Shown: positions 1 to 8,576 of the stretch, in pieces
Layout: the number at the start of each line of letters is the position of its first letter
Position numbering within the stretch: the first letter of the stretch is position 1
Source: Rubrivivax sp.
GTDB lineage: Bacteria > Pseudomonadota > Gammaproteobacteria > Burkholderiales > Burkholderiaceae_C
Direction of reading: 5' to 3'
DNA: 45,829 bases
Assembly: GCA_021298085.1 (NCBI GenBank)
Contig: JAJTDE010000015.1
Span: forward strand, 1 to 45,829
Notes under the pieces: generated by a model
Told to the model about the DNA's origin: nothing
The model's database searches: none
What the model saw: only the letters and a program-made list of their open reading frames with translations
Made by a program: the position numbers and the translations under genes

Positions 1-2
1 CC

Positions 3-95
3 GCCTCCCCCGCCTCCGTATTGCCCTCCCGGCTCCAAGTGCTGAACCCAAGGACGCACATCGTCCACGCCGGCGGCACCTGGCTGCTTGCCTGA
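3..95 (+). CDS. 3' end of an unidentified gene (partial)
   Basis: An open frame enters from the window edge and ends at a TGA at 93-95, giving about 30 codons that end ...HAGGTWLLA. An intrinsic terminator starts a few bases later, which supports a real gene end. The fragment is too short to identify. The only evidence is the open frame and the terminator, so the call is tentative. Confidence 0.4.
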   Translation, partial: ASPASVLPSRLQVLNPRTHIVHAGGTWLLA

Positions 96-97
96 AC

Positions 98-125
98 AAA
101 AGGCCCGCTGAAGCGGGCTTTTTTT
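98..125 (+). terminator. Intrinsic terminator
   Basis: A GCCCGC / GCGGGC stem (103-108 and 113-118) with a TGAA loop is followed by seven T (119-125) and preceded by an A-run that can extend the stem. It closes the partial gene at the window edge and isolates the SET gene downstream. From 126 to 305 I see no gene; TAAACT at 200-205 is a possible -10 element for the SET gene. Confidence 0.85.
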
Positions 126-305
126 CGCCCTGCAGGAACCCGCGCGCACAGGCCCCGGCTGAAGCATGTCGATCTGCTGCGCTGCCATCCGAGGCACGAC
201 TAAACTCACTTCAGCGTGCCGGTGCGTCGGTCGATATCACGCATACATCGCAACCCCGGCAGGTTCCGTCCGGGTCGTACAGGGGCCCATCGCGGAATTC
301 TGAAC

Positions 306-761
306 ATGTCTGGGAATCCACGCACCGTCGTCTCGTCTTCTTGGGAAACCCCTCCGCTGGCCATATGCGAGACAGGCACTGCCCGAGGCCGTGGGGTGTT
401 TGCGCTGCGCCGCTTTGAGCCCGGTGAGGTGGTGGAGACGGCGCCTGTGTTGGTGCTGCGATGCGACTTCAGTGACATTCCAGAGCTGCTGAAGACCTAC
501 GTGTTTGACTGGGAGCACCTGACCGGCGTGCCCCGTTCTCACGCCCTGGCCCTGGGCTATGGCGGCATGTACAACCACGCCAACCCCTCCAACCTGCGTT
601 ACGAGGGGGATGCCAGGGGTGCGGTGATGCGCTACATCGCCGTCCGACGGATCGACGTCGGTGAAGAGCTGACCATCAACTACAGCGGTGAAGGTGGACA
701 CCACGAAGCCGAAACGGATGACTGGTTCGAGCGACATGACGTCGTCCTGATCAAGGATTGA
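306..761 (+). CDS. Small SET-domain protein
   Basis: The product is 151 residues and is essentially only a SET domain, the fold of SAM-dependent protein lysine methyltransferases. Visible motifs are GRGVFA (about 28-33), NHANPSN (90-96, the NHxxxPN core) and GEELTINY (119-126, with the catalytic-type tyrosine). There is no pre-SET domain or cysteine-rich post-SET domain. A start at 216 would add 30 residues without SET similarity, so ATG 306 is preferred. The stop overlaps the next start as TGATG, implying co-translation with the kinase/dioxygenase fusion. The family is certain from the motifs; the substrate is unknown, and the neighbouring enzyme is one candidate. Confidence 0.85.
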   Translation: MSGNPRTVVSSSWETPPLAICETGTARGRGVFALRRFEPGEVVETAPVLVLRCDFSDIPELLKTYVFDWEHLTGVPRSHALALGYGGMYNHANPSNLRYEGDARGAVMRYIAVRRIDVGEELTINYSGEGGHHEAETDDWFERHDVVLIKD

Positions 762-2974
762 TGCACATGCAGCGTCGAAGCGTGCCTGCCGAATTGCCCA
801 TTCGCCATGCCGATGCCGTTGCATGGGCCTGCGCGGCGTGGCCTGCAGCCGACATCAAAACCATCAGCCAGAGTAACTGGGCCACCACATACCGGCTGAG
901 CAACGGTGCCGCATCCTCCTACCTGAAGGTTCTACCGCTGTCGCAGGGCAGTCAGATCCAACGCTACGCGGCGCTCGCCGAGCGTTTTCCCCAGGAAACG
1001 CCTCGTCTGTTGGCATCTGCGCCCGACAGGGGTTGGATACTGCTGGAAGATCACGGCGGCACGCCACTGGAGGGCGAGCCGGCAGACCGCGTCGATGTGG
1101 CCATCGCGTTGGCGAACCTCCAGCTGAAGGCCGCGTCCGATACCGCTTGGCTGGCCCAGCTGCGAACGGTTCGTCTGGACGACGCAGTCTCGGACCTGCT
1201 CGATTTCCTGCGACGCCCGGCCCAGCTGTCGGGAGCAGCCCACTTTCTGGGGGCCGCGACAGCCACGCGCTACGCCAGGCTGCTGCGCCACCGCGCAGAC
1301 CTGCTGGGCGCGTTGGTGGCACGCGCCGAGATCCTGCCACCCACGGTGTCGCACGGCGACGTCCACCTCGGCAACGTGGCCCGGCTCGCGGACGGCCGCC
1401 TGGTGATGTTCGATTGGGATGAACTGGCAGCCGGCCCGGCAGGCCTGTGCCTTCACGGCCTGATGTCGGGCTGCGCCGTCGGCACGGCGCTGCTGCGCCG
1501 CATGGCCGCCGGCACACCGGCACCGCAGACCGTGGAGGGCGCCATCGTCGACGCCTACATCGACGTGCTGGTCCAAGGCGGCTACGCCACGCGCGCCGAA
1601 CTCCTGGAAGCCCTGCCGGGCGCGATGTGCGCCGGGCAGATGCGCTTTGTGACCAGCTTCGGGCGCTTTCCGGGTGACACCGACCTCGAAGATGCCGCCG
1701 ATACGCTGAACCAGCGGCTGAGCGACCTGCTCGACCTCTGCGACTGGCTGGCGTCCAAGGACCCGGCCCAGGCCATCTCCTCAGCGGACGACTACGAGTC
1801 CCAGGCCGAGTGGCAACGGGCACACCGCCTCATCCAGGATAAGCTGGCCCACTCACCCAGTGATGCGGCCCTGCTCAGGCGTTATGCCAAACTTTCCGAG
1901 CGGCTTGGGTACCGCGACACCGCCGCGGAAGCCTGGCAGGAACTGCTGAAGTTCTCAAAAGACGATGCCGAGGCGTTTGCCCAGCTGGTGCAGTTTCAGC
2001 TGGACAGGCTGGACATGGAGGCCAGCCACGAACTGCTGACATTGGCGCGCTCGCGGGGTATCGACTCGGCGGCGCTGCGCGCGCTCGGCGAGCGCGCCTC
2101 GTTGTTGATGGACTGCCTCGCACAGGCCGACGCCCCGCACGGATGGCCCCGTGTTCCGATCAGCCCCACCGAACGCGACCGCGGGCAGCTGGATGCGTCC
2201 ACCCAGGCACTGATCCTGCACCTGTTCCGCCAGCAAGGGGCTGTCCAGCTGGATGGCGTCTTCACGCCAACAGCCATGGAACAACTACAGCAGGCCTTTG
2301 CGCAACAGCATTCCCGCCACCTCAACAGCCAGAGTCCTGAGGACGTGCTGCAGGTCGGCAACCGTCGCTACATGCTCACCATGACCTTGGACGCGACGTT
2401 CGGCTCACCCAGCATCGTTGCATCGGGCCTGTACCTGCCGCTGATGAAAGAACTGCTGGGCGACGAGTGCATCCTCGGTGCTTACACCGCGGTGGTGTCG
2501 CTGCCCGGCAGCACCGACCAGGACCCCCACAAGGACCACACACCCTTGTTCGAGGAGGACGGTTGGCACGAAGGCGCCCCCACCTTTGCAGCCCAGGTCA
2601 TCGTGCCCTTGCTGGAACTGAACGAGCTCACCGGCGCCACCGCGGTGTACAAGGGCTCACAGGGCTTCTCGTACGAGGCCGCAGCTGAAGCGCTGCCCTT
2701 TCAGGTGCCCGAAGTCCCGCTGGGCTCCTGCTTGCTGGTCGACTATGCGGTGGCCCACTTTGGGCGCGGAAACCGCTCCGACCAGGTACGGCCCATCCTC
2801 AACCTCGTCTACGCGAGACCCTGGTTCCGCGATTGCCGCAACTACCATCTGCAGCCGCCCTTGCGCTTCGCGCCCGGCTTTCTGTCCACCGCCGATGACA
2901 CCGTTCGACCGCTCGTGTCGTGGTGGGACCTCGAGTGCCGAGCGGCCTTGAAGGCCAGCGAGCCGCCAGGCTGA
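761..2974 (+). CDS. Fusion: APH-like kinase, TPR-like helices, PhyH-like dioxygenase
   Basis: The product is 737 residues with three parts. The N-terminal part (about 10-330) is an aminoglycoside/choline-kinase-like fold with the ATP lysine in SYLKV (K56), a catalytic loop HGDVHLGN (198-205) and the metal aspartate in DWD (218-220). The middle (about 340-450) is helical and TPR-like. The C-terminal part (about 480-710) resembles phytanoyl-CoA dioxygenases: the iron triad is H590-x-D592 in HKDH and H666 in AHFGRGNRS, with R677 in RPILNL likely binding 2-oxoglutarate. All catalytic residues appear intact. It probably phosphorylates and hydroxylates a small molecule or linked substrates; the substrate is unknown. 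It ends 4 bases from the convergent ParB-like gene. Confidence 0.8.
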   Translation: MHMQRRSVPAELPIRHADAVAWACAAWPAADIKTISQSNWATTYRLSNGAASSYLKVLPLSQGSQIQRYAALAERFPQETPRLLASAPDRGWILLEDHGGTPLEGEPADRVDVAIALANLQLKAASDTAWLAQLRTVRLDDAVSDLLDFLRRPAQLSGAAHFLGAATATRYARLLRHRADLLGALVARAEILPPTVSHGDVHLGNVARLADGRLVMFDWDELAAGPAGLCLHGLMSGCAVGTALLRRMAAGTPAPQTVEGAIVDAYIDVLVQGGYATRAELLEALPGAMCAGQMRFVTSFGRFPGDTDLEDAADTLNQRLSDLLDLCDWLASKDPAQAISSADDYESQAEWQRAHRLIQDKLAHSPSDAALLRRYAKLSERLGYRDTAAEAWQELLKFSKDDAEAFAQLVQFQLDRLDMEASHELLTLARSRGIDSAALRALGERASLLMDCLAQADAPHGWPRVPISPTERDRGQLDASTQALILHLFRQQGAVQLDGVFTPTAMEQLQQAFAQQHSRHLNSQSPEDVLQVGNRRYMLTMTLDATFGSPSIVASGLYLPLMKELLGDECILGAYTAVVSLPGSTDQDPHKDHTPLFEEDGWHEGAPTFAAQVIVPLLELNELTGATAVYKGSQGFSYEAAAEALPFQVPEVPLGSCLLVDYAVAHFGRGNRSDQVRPILNLVYARPWFRDCRNYHLQPPLRFAPGFLSTADDTVRPLVSWWDLECRAALKASEPPG

Positions 2975-2978
2975 GGGC

Positions 2979-3851
2979 TCACACCCGGTTGAGCCACTGC
3001 GGCTCAGCACGCAGCTTCAGCACCCGGCGTGGCGCGCGCGCACGATGGTGGTAGACCAGCGATGGTCGGTCGTGATCGCGCAGCATCGGCGGGCGGGTTT
3101 GCTCAAACCAGCGGGCCACGTCCACCGCCGCCAGATGGGGGGCTGCGCGCAGCACATCGTCCAGGCTGTCACAGGCGGAAACGACGGCCGGCACAAAGCC
3201 CACACCCAGATGACGCAGCATGCGCAGACGGTGGTGGCCATCAACCAGCAGCAGACGTCGGCGGTAGCGAGCCACATGGACCAGCGGCGGAGGTGAGACC
3301 ACTCGCAGCTGCAGGGAGGCCGAGGCCGTTTCGTCAGCGTCGCCCGGCTCGATGCGGACACAGGCCTGCGGGTCATCGGTGATGGCCATCCAGCTGTCCC
3401 CCACCTGGCAAAACTGCACGGCCGGGCCTGGAGAACCTGGATGCAGGCAGCACGCCGCCAGGCGCTCGTCCGAGCGATCCGCACCGTCCACCCACGCGCC
3501 GCAACGCAAGAGCTGGTCGCTCCACAGGGCGGGGCGCGACACCATCAACGCGTCAAACTCCACCAGACCAAACGCCACTGGCACGGCATCAAAGGCCTGG
3601 GCCATCAGAGGGTGGGCTGCGAGTGCTTCCACCGCGGCCGACAGCGTGCTGGGAATGGGCAGCAGGGCCGACGCATCGGCGCAGCCATCCTCGCTCTTCG
3701 CCAGGGCGCGCATGGTGGCCTGGGCCTTCTCCCATGCCTGAACCGCGGCGGACAGTTCAACGTCCGGGTTGACGGCCTGTACACGGTCGACGAAGGACTC
3801 CAGCCGCATCGCGGCCATCAGGCAGTGTTCAACGGGAAGCATGTCGTTCAT
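2979..3851 (-). CDS. ParB/sulfiredoxin-like protein without a DNA-binding domain
   Basis: The product is 290 residues. The recognisable part is near 198-225, where LLLVDGHHRLRMLRHLG resembles the (I/V)DGHHR phosphate-binding motif of the ParB/sulfiredoxin fold. No helix-turn-helix or CTP-switch domain typical of chromosomal ParB is visible, and the N-terminal 190 residues match nothing I recognise. ATG 3851 is chosen because it lies 4 bases after the upstream stop; the frame is open further upstream but would overlap that gene. It is the last gene of the minus-strand liv operon. Some members of this superfamily phosphorylate small molecules (for example the free serine kinase SerK), a possible but unproven role here. 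Confidence 0.6.
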   Translation of the reverse strand: MNDMLPVEHCLMAAMRLESFVDRVQAVNPDVELSAAVQAWEKAQATMRALAKSEDGCADASALLPIPSTLSAAVEALAAHPLMAQAFDAVPVAFGLVEFDALMVSRPALWSDQLLRCGAWVDGADRSDERLAACCLHPGSPGPAVQFCQVGDSWMAITDDPQACVRIEPGDADETASASLQLRVVSPPPLVHVARYRRRLLLVDGHHRLRMLRHLGVGFVPAVVSACDSLDDVLRAAPHLAAVDVARWFEQTRPPMLRDHDRPSLVYHHRARAPRRVLKLRAEPQWLNRV

Positions 3852-3855
3852 GGCA

Positions 3856-5556
3856 TCAGGGTGTACTCGGCGGTCGATTCTCAGGCACCGCCGCAAGCGG
3901 GTTCGCCGCTGGCCCCGGGGGCGGCAACAGGGACTTGCCCAACTCCAGCAGCTGCGTCAGCTTCAGGCGCAGCCGATCACCGAGCAGCCCATGGCCGGCA
4001 GGGTCTTCCATCGGGTAGACGGCCCATCGCAAGGCATCGAGCACAAGACCGGCGGTGATCGACGCAGGCAAACACTGGCGCAGCAAACCTTCGGGAGCAT
4101 AGGCGCCGCGCGCCAGGGTGCGCAGGTAATGCTCGACCAGCGGGTGCGCCTCGCCCTCGCCCACCGCACCAAGCCCCTTGGGCCGCAAGACGGTCACCGG
4201 CAGGCTGTCGCCCACCAACGCGTGCAGTGAGAGACCGGCCGGCCCGCACGTCGCCCATGACCAGTCGAGCACCACACACGACCCGTCAGGCCGGAGTGCC
4301 GCGTTGAATGGCTGCAAGTTGCCATGGTTCAGCGTGTGCGGCAGGCGCATGGCCAGCTCGAGGTGGTGCGCCAGCGCCACTCGGCAGGACTCCAACGCGC
4401 GGTGCACTTGCTGTGCGTCATCGCGTCCGATGAAGTAGGCAGCGCCCACAGTCACGTCGTCAATGGCATCGACCTCGTCGTCCCAGGCCAGAAACGCCAA
4501 GAGACGATCGACCAGCCCCGTGAGGGGCGCTGCCGGGAGATGCGTCAACCACGGCTTGCGAAACGCCTGGACCTGCAGCTCAGCGTAGGCCTCCAGCATG
4601 GCCAGGAGTTGGGGCGGCGGCGAATCGCTTGACAAGCGCGTTCCGCCGGGGTCACGCGTCAGCATCCAGGATTCGGTGGCGTAGTTGCACGCGACGACAG
4701 CGGGAACCGCCGCTGGCAGGGCCCTGGCCACGGCAGACGCCACCCGCAGCTGCGCCGCATGCTCGAGCGGCACGCTCATCAGGTCAAAAGCTTCGTGGCT
4801 GCGGCGCAGCCGCCAGGTGGTCGACCACGGCAGCGAGCGCAGCAACTCCGGGGCACCCAAGCCCTGCTCGGTATAGAGCTCGGCGAGGCTCGGTACCCTT
4901 GTCGATGCCAGGCGGCCCACGGGCAGCGGGTATGGCGAACCACGCACCAACCAGATCGGCTTGTCGAGGGCCCACCTGGGCTGCCAGTAGAGCAGCGTAC
5001 CCGCCGGTGTCCAACCCATGCGTCGCAGAGTCGGCAAGGACTGCGCGTTGTCGGCGCGCGCCATGGTGTACGCGATGCGATGGCCATCGCGCTGGGCGCG
5101 CTGCAACACGGCGTGGTTCAGCGCCGGGTGTATGCGGTGCCCCCGCCATGCGCTGGCGGTGTAGGCATCGGTGGTGTAGACCTCGTCGTCAGCGAACAAC
5201 ATGGGCACGCCACCCGGCCCGGCGGCCTTCCAGCGACGAATCCAGTCGAAGGCCACGATCCGACCTTCCACCCGGGCGACCAGGCACAGGCTGCCGTCGC
5301 GCAAGCGGCCACGGAAGACCGCCTCTTCAGCATCCGCATCGCGGTCATCGGGGTCGTCGGCACGCCACATGGCGGCCATCTCGGCAGCGTCAGGCTCAGT
5401 GGCCTCGGTGATGGCGATGGGCAGCTTGGCCTCGACCGGAACCAGCGCTTCGCGCAGATCCTTGTGGAAGACCAGCCAGACATACGCGTCGCCGATGGTG
5501 GACAGGCCCCGTGCCAATGCGCGCAGTGCGGTGACCTCGATATCGCGCCAGCTCAA
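3856..5556 (-). CDS. Fusion: GNAT acetyltransferase plus degenerate APH-like kinase
   Basis: The product is about 566 residues. The first half (about 45-200) looks like a GNAT acyltransferase, with the acetyl-CoA-binding region near WRGHRIHPAL. The second half (about 225-530) is an APH-like kinase related to the one at 761-2974: both share xxWxLxxDxGGTxL, then HG(D/N), then DW, then CGPAGL or AGPAGL. Here the ATP lysine position is methionine (DLMSV, about 260) and the catalytic aspartate is asparagine (HGNLQPFN, 411-418), while the metal aspartate in DWS (431-433) stays, so this domain is probably not an active kinase. Start: TTG 5556 has GGAGG 8 bases upstream and avoids overlapping livF; an in-frame ATG at 5652 lies inside livF. 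Confidence 0.75.
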   Translation of the reverse strand: MSWRDIEVTALRALARGLSTIGDAYVWLVFHKDLREALVPVEAKLPIAITEATEPDAAEMAAMWRADDPDDRDADAEEAVFRGRLRDGSLCLVARVEGRIVAFDWIRRWKAAGPGGVPMLFADDEVYTTDAYTASAWRGHRIHPALNHAVLQRAQRDGHRIAYTMARADNAQSLPTLRRMGWTPAGTLLYWQPRWALDKPIWLVRGSPYPLPVGRLASTRVPSLAELYTEQGLGAPELLRSLPWSTTWRLRRSHEAFDLMSVPLEHAAQLRVASAVARALPAAVPAVVACNYATESWMLTRDPGGTRLSSDSPPPQLLAMLEAYAELQVQAFRKPWLTHLPAAPLTGLVDRLLAFLAWDDEVDAIDDVTVGAAYFIGRDDAQQVHRALESCRVALAHHLELAMRLPHTLNHGNLQPFNAALRPDGSCVVLDWSWATCGPAGLSLHALVGDSLPVTVLRPKGLGAVGEGEAHPLVEHYLRTLARGAYAPEGLLRQCLPASITAGLVLDALRWAVYPMEDPAGHGLLGDRLRLKLTQLLELGKSLLPPPGPAANPLAAVPENRPPSTP

Positions 5557-5581
5557 TGCCAATGCCTCCGGCTGATCATGC

Positions 5582-6328
5582 TCATCGGTTGAGAAAGAGG
5601 TCGGCGATCGACCCATCGCCCAGCAGGTCTTGGGCCGGCGCAGAGATGGCAACCCGCCCGCCTACCAGGACACACCCGACATCGGCAAAACGCAGCCCTT
5701 GGCGAACATTCTGTTCTACCAGCAGCACCGACAACCCCTCCGAATGCTGCCGTGACCTCAGCATCTCGAAGACCTCAACCACGGCGCGCGGTTCAAGGCC
5801 GATCGAGGGCTCGTCGATCAGCAGCAGGCGCGGCTTCATCATGAGTGCCCGGGCAATCTCGAGGATCCGCCGCTCACCCCCGGAGAGCACCCGCGCTTGC
5901 GATCGGCGGCGCTCTGCCAGGCGTGGATGGGTCGCGAACACGTGCTCAACACGCTCGTTGACCTGCGCCGCGTCGCGCAGGCGGTAAGCACCCAGACGTA
6001 GGTTCTGTTCGACGCTCAAGTCGGGGAAGACCGAAGTCTCCTGAAGCACATACGCGATGCCAAAACCTTCCATCCGCAGCGAGGGATGACTGCGCGTCTC
6101 AAGTGCCCTGCCATCAACGCGGATGGAACCTTCTCGGACATCTGCCAATCCGAAGATCGCATTCAAGACCGTTGACTTACCTGCTCCGTTGGGCCCTACA
6201 AGGCACAAGGACTGTCCGACGTCCAGCGAAAGCGTCACGCCGTGCAAGATTTCTGCCCTGCCATAACCGGCATGCAGCCGCTCAATGCGCAGGCGCGGTT
6301 CTCCTTCGGCTTGACCCCTGTCACTCAT
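5582..6328 (-). CDS. livF: ABC transporter ATP-binding protein, LivF type
   Basis: The product is 248 residues and is one of the two ATPases of a branched-chain amino acid type (HAAT) importer. Walker A is GPNGAGKS (45-52), the signature is LSGGERR, and Walker B is LLLIDEPS. The start overlaps the livG stop as ATGA. The length and the short C-terminus match LivF. The family also carries urea, aromatic acids and other carboxylates, so the name describes the class and not the substrate. Confidence 0.93.
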   Translation of the reverse strand: MSDRGQAEGEPRLRIERLHAGYGRAEILHGVTLSLDVGQSLCLVGPNGAGKSTVLNAIFGLADVREGSIRVDGRALETRSHPSLRMEGFGIAYVLQETSVFPDLSVEQNLRLGAYRLRDAAQVNERVEHVFATHPRLAERRRSQARVLSGGERRILEIARALMMKPRLLLIDEPSIGLEPRAVVEVFEMLRSRQHSEGLSVLLVEQNVRQGLRFADVGCVLVGGRVAISAPAQDLLGDGSIADLFLNR

Positions 6329-7083
6329 GCGTTACCGAGATAAGCTTCGCGGACGCGTGGATCCGCGCGCACCTGGTCGGGATCACCCGAAGCGATCAGC
6401 CGGCCTCGAACCAGGCAGTGAACCTCATGGGCCAGCTCCGCAACGACCTGCATGTTGTGCTCAATGAAGAGGATCGAGATTCCCAGCTCCTGGTTCACCC
6501 GGCGCAGCCGCGAGATCACCTCAGGAACCATCGCCGGGCTCACGCCGGCGGTTGGCTCATCCAGCAACAGCATCTTGGGTTGGCTCATCAAGGCCATGGC
6601 CAGTTCGAGCAGCTTGCGCTGCCCGTAAGACAGCTCGCCCGCCAGTTCCTGCGCCCGCTCGGCCAGACCGACAAATCCCAGGCATTCCAGCGCCCGGGAG
6701 CGCGTCGAGTGACCGCCAACTGCCCACAACGAACGAAGCTTTTCCTGGGACCGATTGACGCTGACGCAGACGTTCTGCAGACAAGTGAGACCGTCAAAGA
6801 CGCCCGTGTGTTGAAACGTTCGCATGAGCCCCAGCCGAGCAACTTCAGCAACCGATGCGCCTTTCAGTGCCTTCCCATCGAAGTACACCTCACCGTCGTC
6901 AGGCGGCCGCTGTCCGGTGATGGCATTGAGCAGCGTTGTCTTGCCTGAACCATTGGGGCCGATCACCGCCGCCACCTGATGGCGCGCCACACCCAGGCTG
7001 ACGCACTCATTCGCAGACAAGCCGCCAAAGCAAGTGGTGAGCCCGCGAACTTGTAGCAAGGGTTGTGGGGACTGCGCTGTCAC
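6325..7083 (-). CDS. livG: ABC transporter ATP-binding protein, LivG type
   Basis: The product is 252 residues and is the partner ATPase of LivF. Walker A is GPNGSGKTT (about 42-50), the signature is LSYGQRK, Walker B is MLLLDEPTAG, and the longer C-terminal region (EHNMQVVAELA) is typical of LivG. GTG 7083 is preferred because conserved LivG sequence (LLQVRGLTTCFGGL) begins nine residues later; the ATG at 7203 adds an unrelated tail of 40 residues running into the divergent promoter region. It is the first gene of the minus-strand operon livG-livF-GNAT/APH-ParB-like. Confidence 0.9.
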   Translation of the reverse strand: MTAQSPQPLLQVRGLTTCFGGLSANECVSLGVARHQVAAVIGPNGSGKTTLLNAITGQRPPDDGEVYFDGKALKGASVAEVARLGLMRTFQHTGVFDGLTCLQNVCVSVNRSQEKLRSLWAVGGHSTRSRALECLGFVGLAERAQELAGELSYGQRKLLELAMALMSQPKMLLLDEPTAGVSPAMVPEVISRLRRVNQELGISILFIEHNMQVVAELAHEVHCLVRGRLIASGDPDQVRADPRVREAYLGNA

Positions 7084-7291
7084 GTGCGGCCAATTCGCAG
7101 GATTGAGTACCAGTGGAATCAGCAGCCGCAGTCTAGCGGTGGTCTGTGGAGGGGTAAGGACACTCCATCTTGCCGCCCCGTAACCTGTGTAAGCGATGGT
7201 CATGGCGGATCTGCAGAGGGAAGCGCTTCAAGTATCTTTACCGATTGCTCGGGTTCTACCGGGCAATTCGACCGTTTGCGGAGCTCAATAC

Positions 7292-8542
7292 ATGCCCCTG
7301 TTTCACATGTTGTCCCGGCCGACCATCGGTGGTCATCGGCGCACCCTCATCGGCCTCGGTGCTGCCTTGCTGTGGGCATCTGCCCTACCCAGCAACGCTG
7401 TTGCCCAGACGCAGCCCACGATCACGTTCGGTGCAGCTCTCTCACTGACTGGACGGGTATCCACAGAGGGACGTCTGGTCAAGATCGGCTATGACATCTA
7501 TGTCGATGAGATCAACAAGCGTGGCGGTATCAAGGTGGGCGGGAAGCCGCACCGCGTCGAGATCAAGTACTACGACGACCAGAGCGACGCGGCCACGTCC
7601 GTCAAACTCTACGAGAAGCTGATCAATGAGGAGGGGGTCAAGCTGCTGCTCGGCCCATACTCCAGCGGTATCACCTTCGCAACCAGCGCAGTGGTCGAGA
7701 AGTATCAGTTGCCGATGGTGGCGGCACACGCTGCGGCATCGAATGTTTACCAGCGTGGCTTCAAGCATATCTTTGCGACGCTGACACCCGTAGACCAGTA
7801 CACCGGCAACTTCATCAAGATGGCCGCCGGCGCCAATCCCCGCGCGCAGCGCGTGGCGATGATTCACGAAAATGCCTTGTTTCCTCAAGCGTCGATCGAC
7901 GCCGCTGAGCGTCAAGCCAAGGCCGCGGGTCTCGACGTCGTCTACAAGGAAGCCTACCCAACCGGCACCAAAGACTTCGCCGCCATGATCGAGGGCATGA
8001 AGGCGCGCAACCCGGATGCACTGATTGCAGCGGGCTATACCGGCGACATGATCGTGCTGGCACGACAGACTTCGGAGCAGAAGGTTCCGCTGAAGATGAT
8101 CGGCTTCACGCTCGGGCCGACGCTGCCGGGCTTCGTGGAGGCACTGGGCCCACGGGCTGAGAACATCCTCGAACCGGTGCAATGGACACCGGACCTGCCG
8201 TGGAAAGACGAAATCTTCGGGTGGACTGCAGCGGACTATGCGGTACTGTGCCGTGAGCGGCTTGGCAAGGATTGTGACTATCACCCACCACAGTCGACGG
8301 CGGCGCTCCAGGTCTACCAGCGGGCCATCGAAAGGGCCGACTCGCTCGATCCGAAAAAGGTGCGAGACGCGCTGGCACAGACCAACATCATGACCGCCTA
8401 CGGCCCCGTCCGCTTCAACGAGATGGGCCAGAACATCGCCAAGGGTATGTCGGTTGTGCAGCTGCAGAACGGCAAGCCCGTTGTCGTCTTCCCAGTCGAA
8501 GGCGCCAAGGGGCGCTTCGTCTACCCGATGCCCGCACGCTGA
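7292..8542 (+). CDS. livK: Periplasmic substrate-binding protein, LivK type
   Basis: The product is 416 residues. A Sec signal peptide (basic GGHRR, hydrophobic LIGLGAALLWASALP, cleavage near AVA-QT) is followed by a type I periplasmic binding fold beginning ITFGAALSLTG and containing DDQSDAATSVKLYEKL. ATG 7292 has GGAG 8 bases upstream. The earlier in-frame start at 7196 would put 32 residues before the signal peptide. Relatives bind amino acids, amides, or aromatic and aliphatic carboxylates; the adjacent acyl-CoA ligase favours a carboxylic acid. The 208 bases between this start and livG form a shared divergent control region with no palindrome I could recognise. Confidence 0.9.
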   Translation: MPLFHMLSRPTIGGHRRTLIGLGAALLWASALPSNAVAQTQPTITFGAALSLTGRVSTEGRLVKIGYDIYVDEINKRGGIKVGGKPHRVEIKYYDDQSDAATSVKLYEKLINEEGVKLLLGPYSSGITFATSAVVEKYQLPMVAAHAAASNVYQRGFKHIFATLTPVDQYTGNFIKMAAGANPRAQRVAMIHENALFPQASIDAAERQAKAAGLDVVYKEAYPTGTKDFAAMIEGMKARNPDALIAAGYTGDMIVLARQTSEQKVPLKMIGFTLGPTLPGFVEALGPRAENILEPVQWTPDLPWKDEIFGWTAADYAVLCRERLGKDCDYHPPQSTAALQVYQRAIERADSLDPKKVRDALAQTNIMTAYGPVRFNEMGQNIAKGMSVVQLQNGKPVVVFPVEGAKGRFVYPMPAR

Positions 8543-8576
8543 GCAGCCACACCATGCATGACGCCGTGGCGTCGCT

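Noticed and set aside
864..1823. Long minus-strand open frame opposite the kinase fusion
   Set aside because: Arginine/proline-rich antisense frame caused by high GC at third positions; the plus-strand gene has clear catalytic motifs.
5557..5652. ATG 5652 or 5616 as start of the GNAT-APH fusion
   Set aside because: Would place the start deep inside livF and add residues unlike GNAT; TTG 5556 has a good ribosome-binding site.
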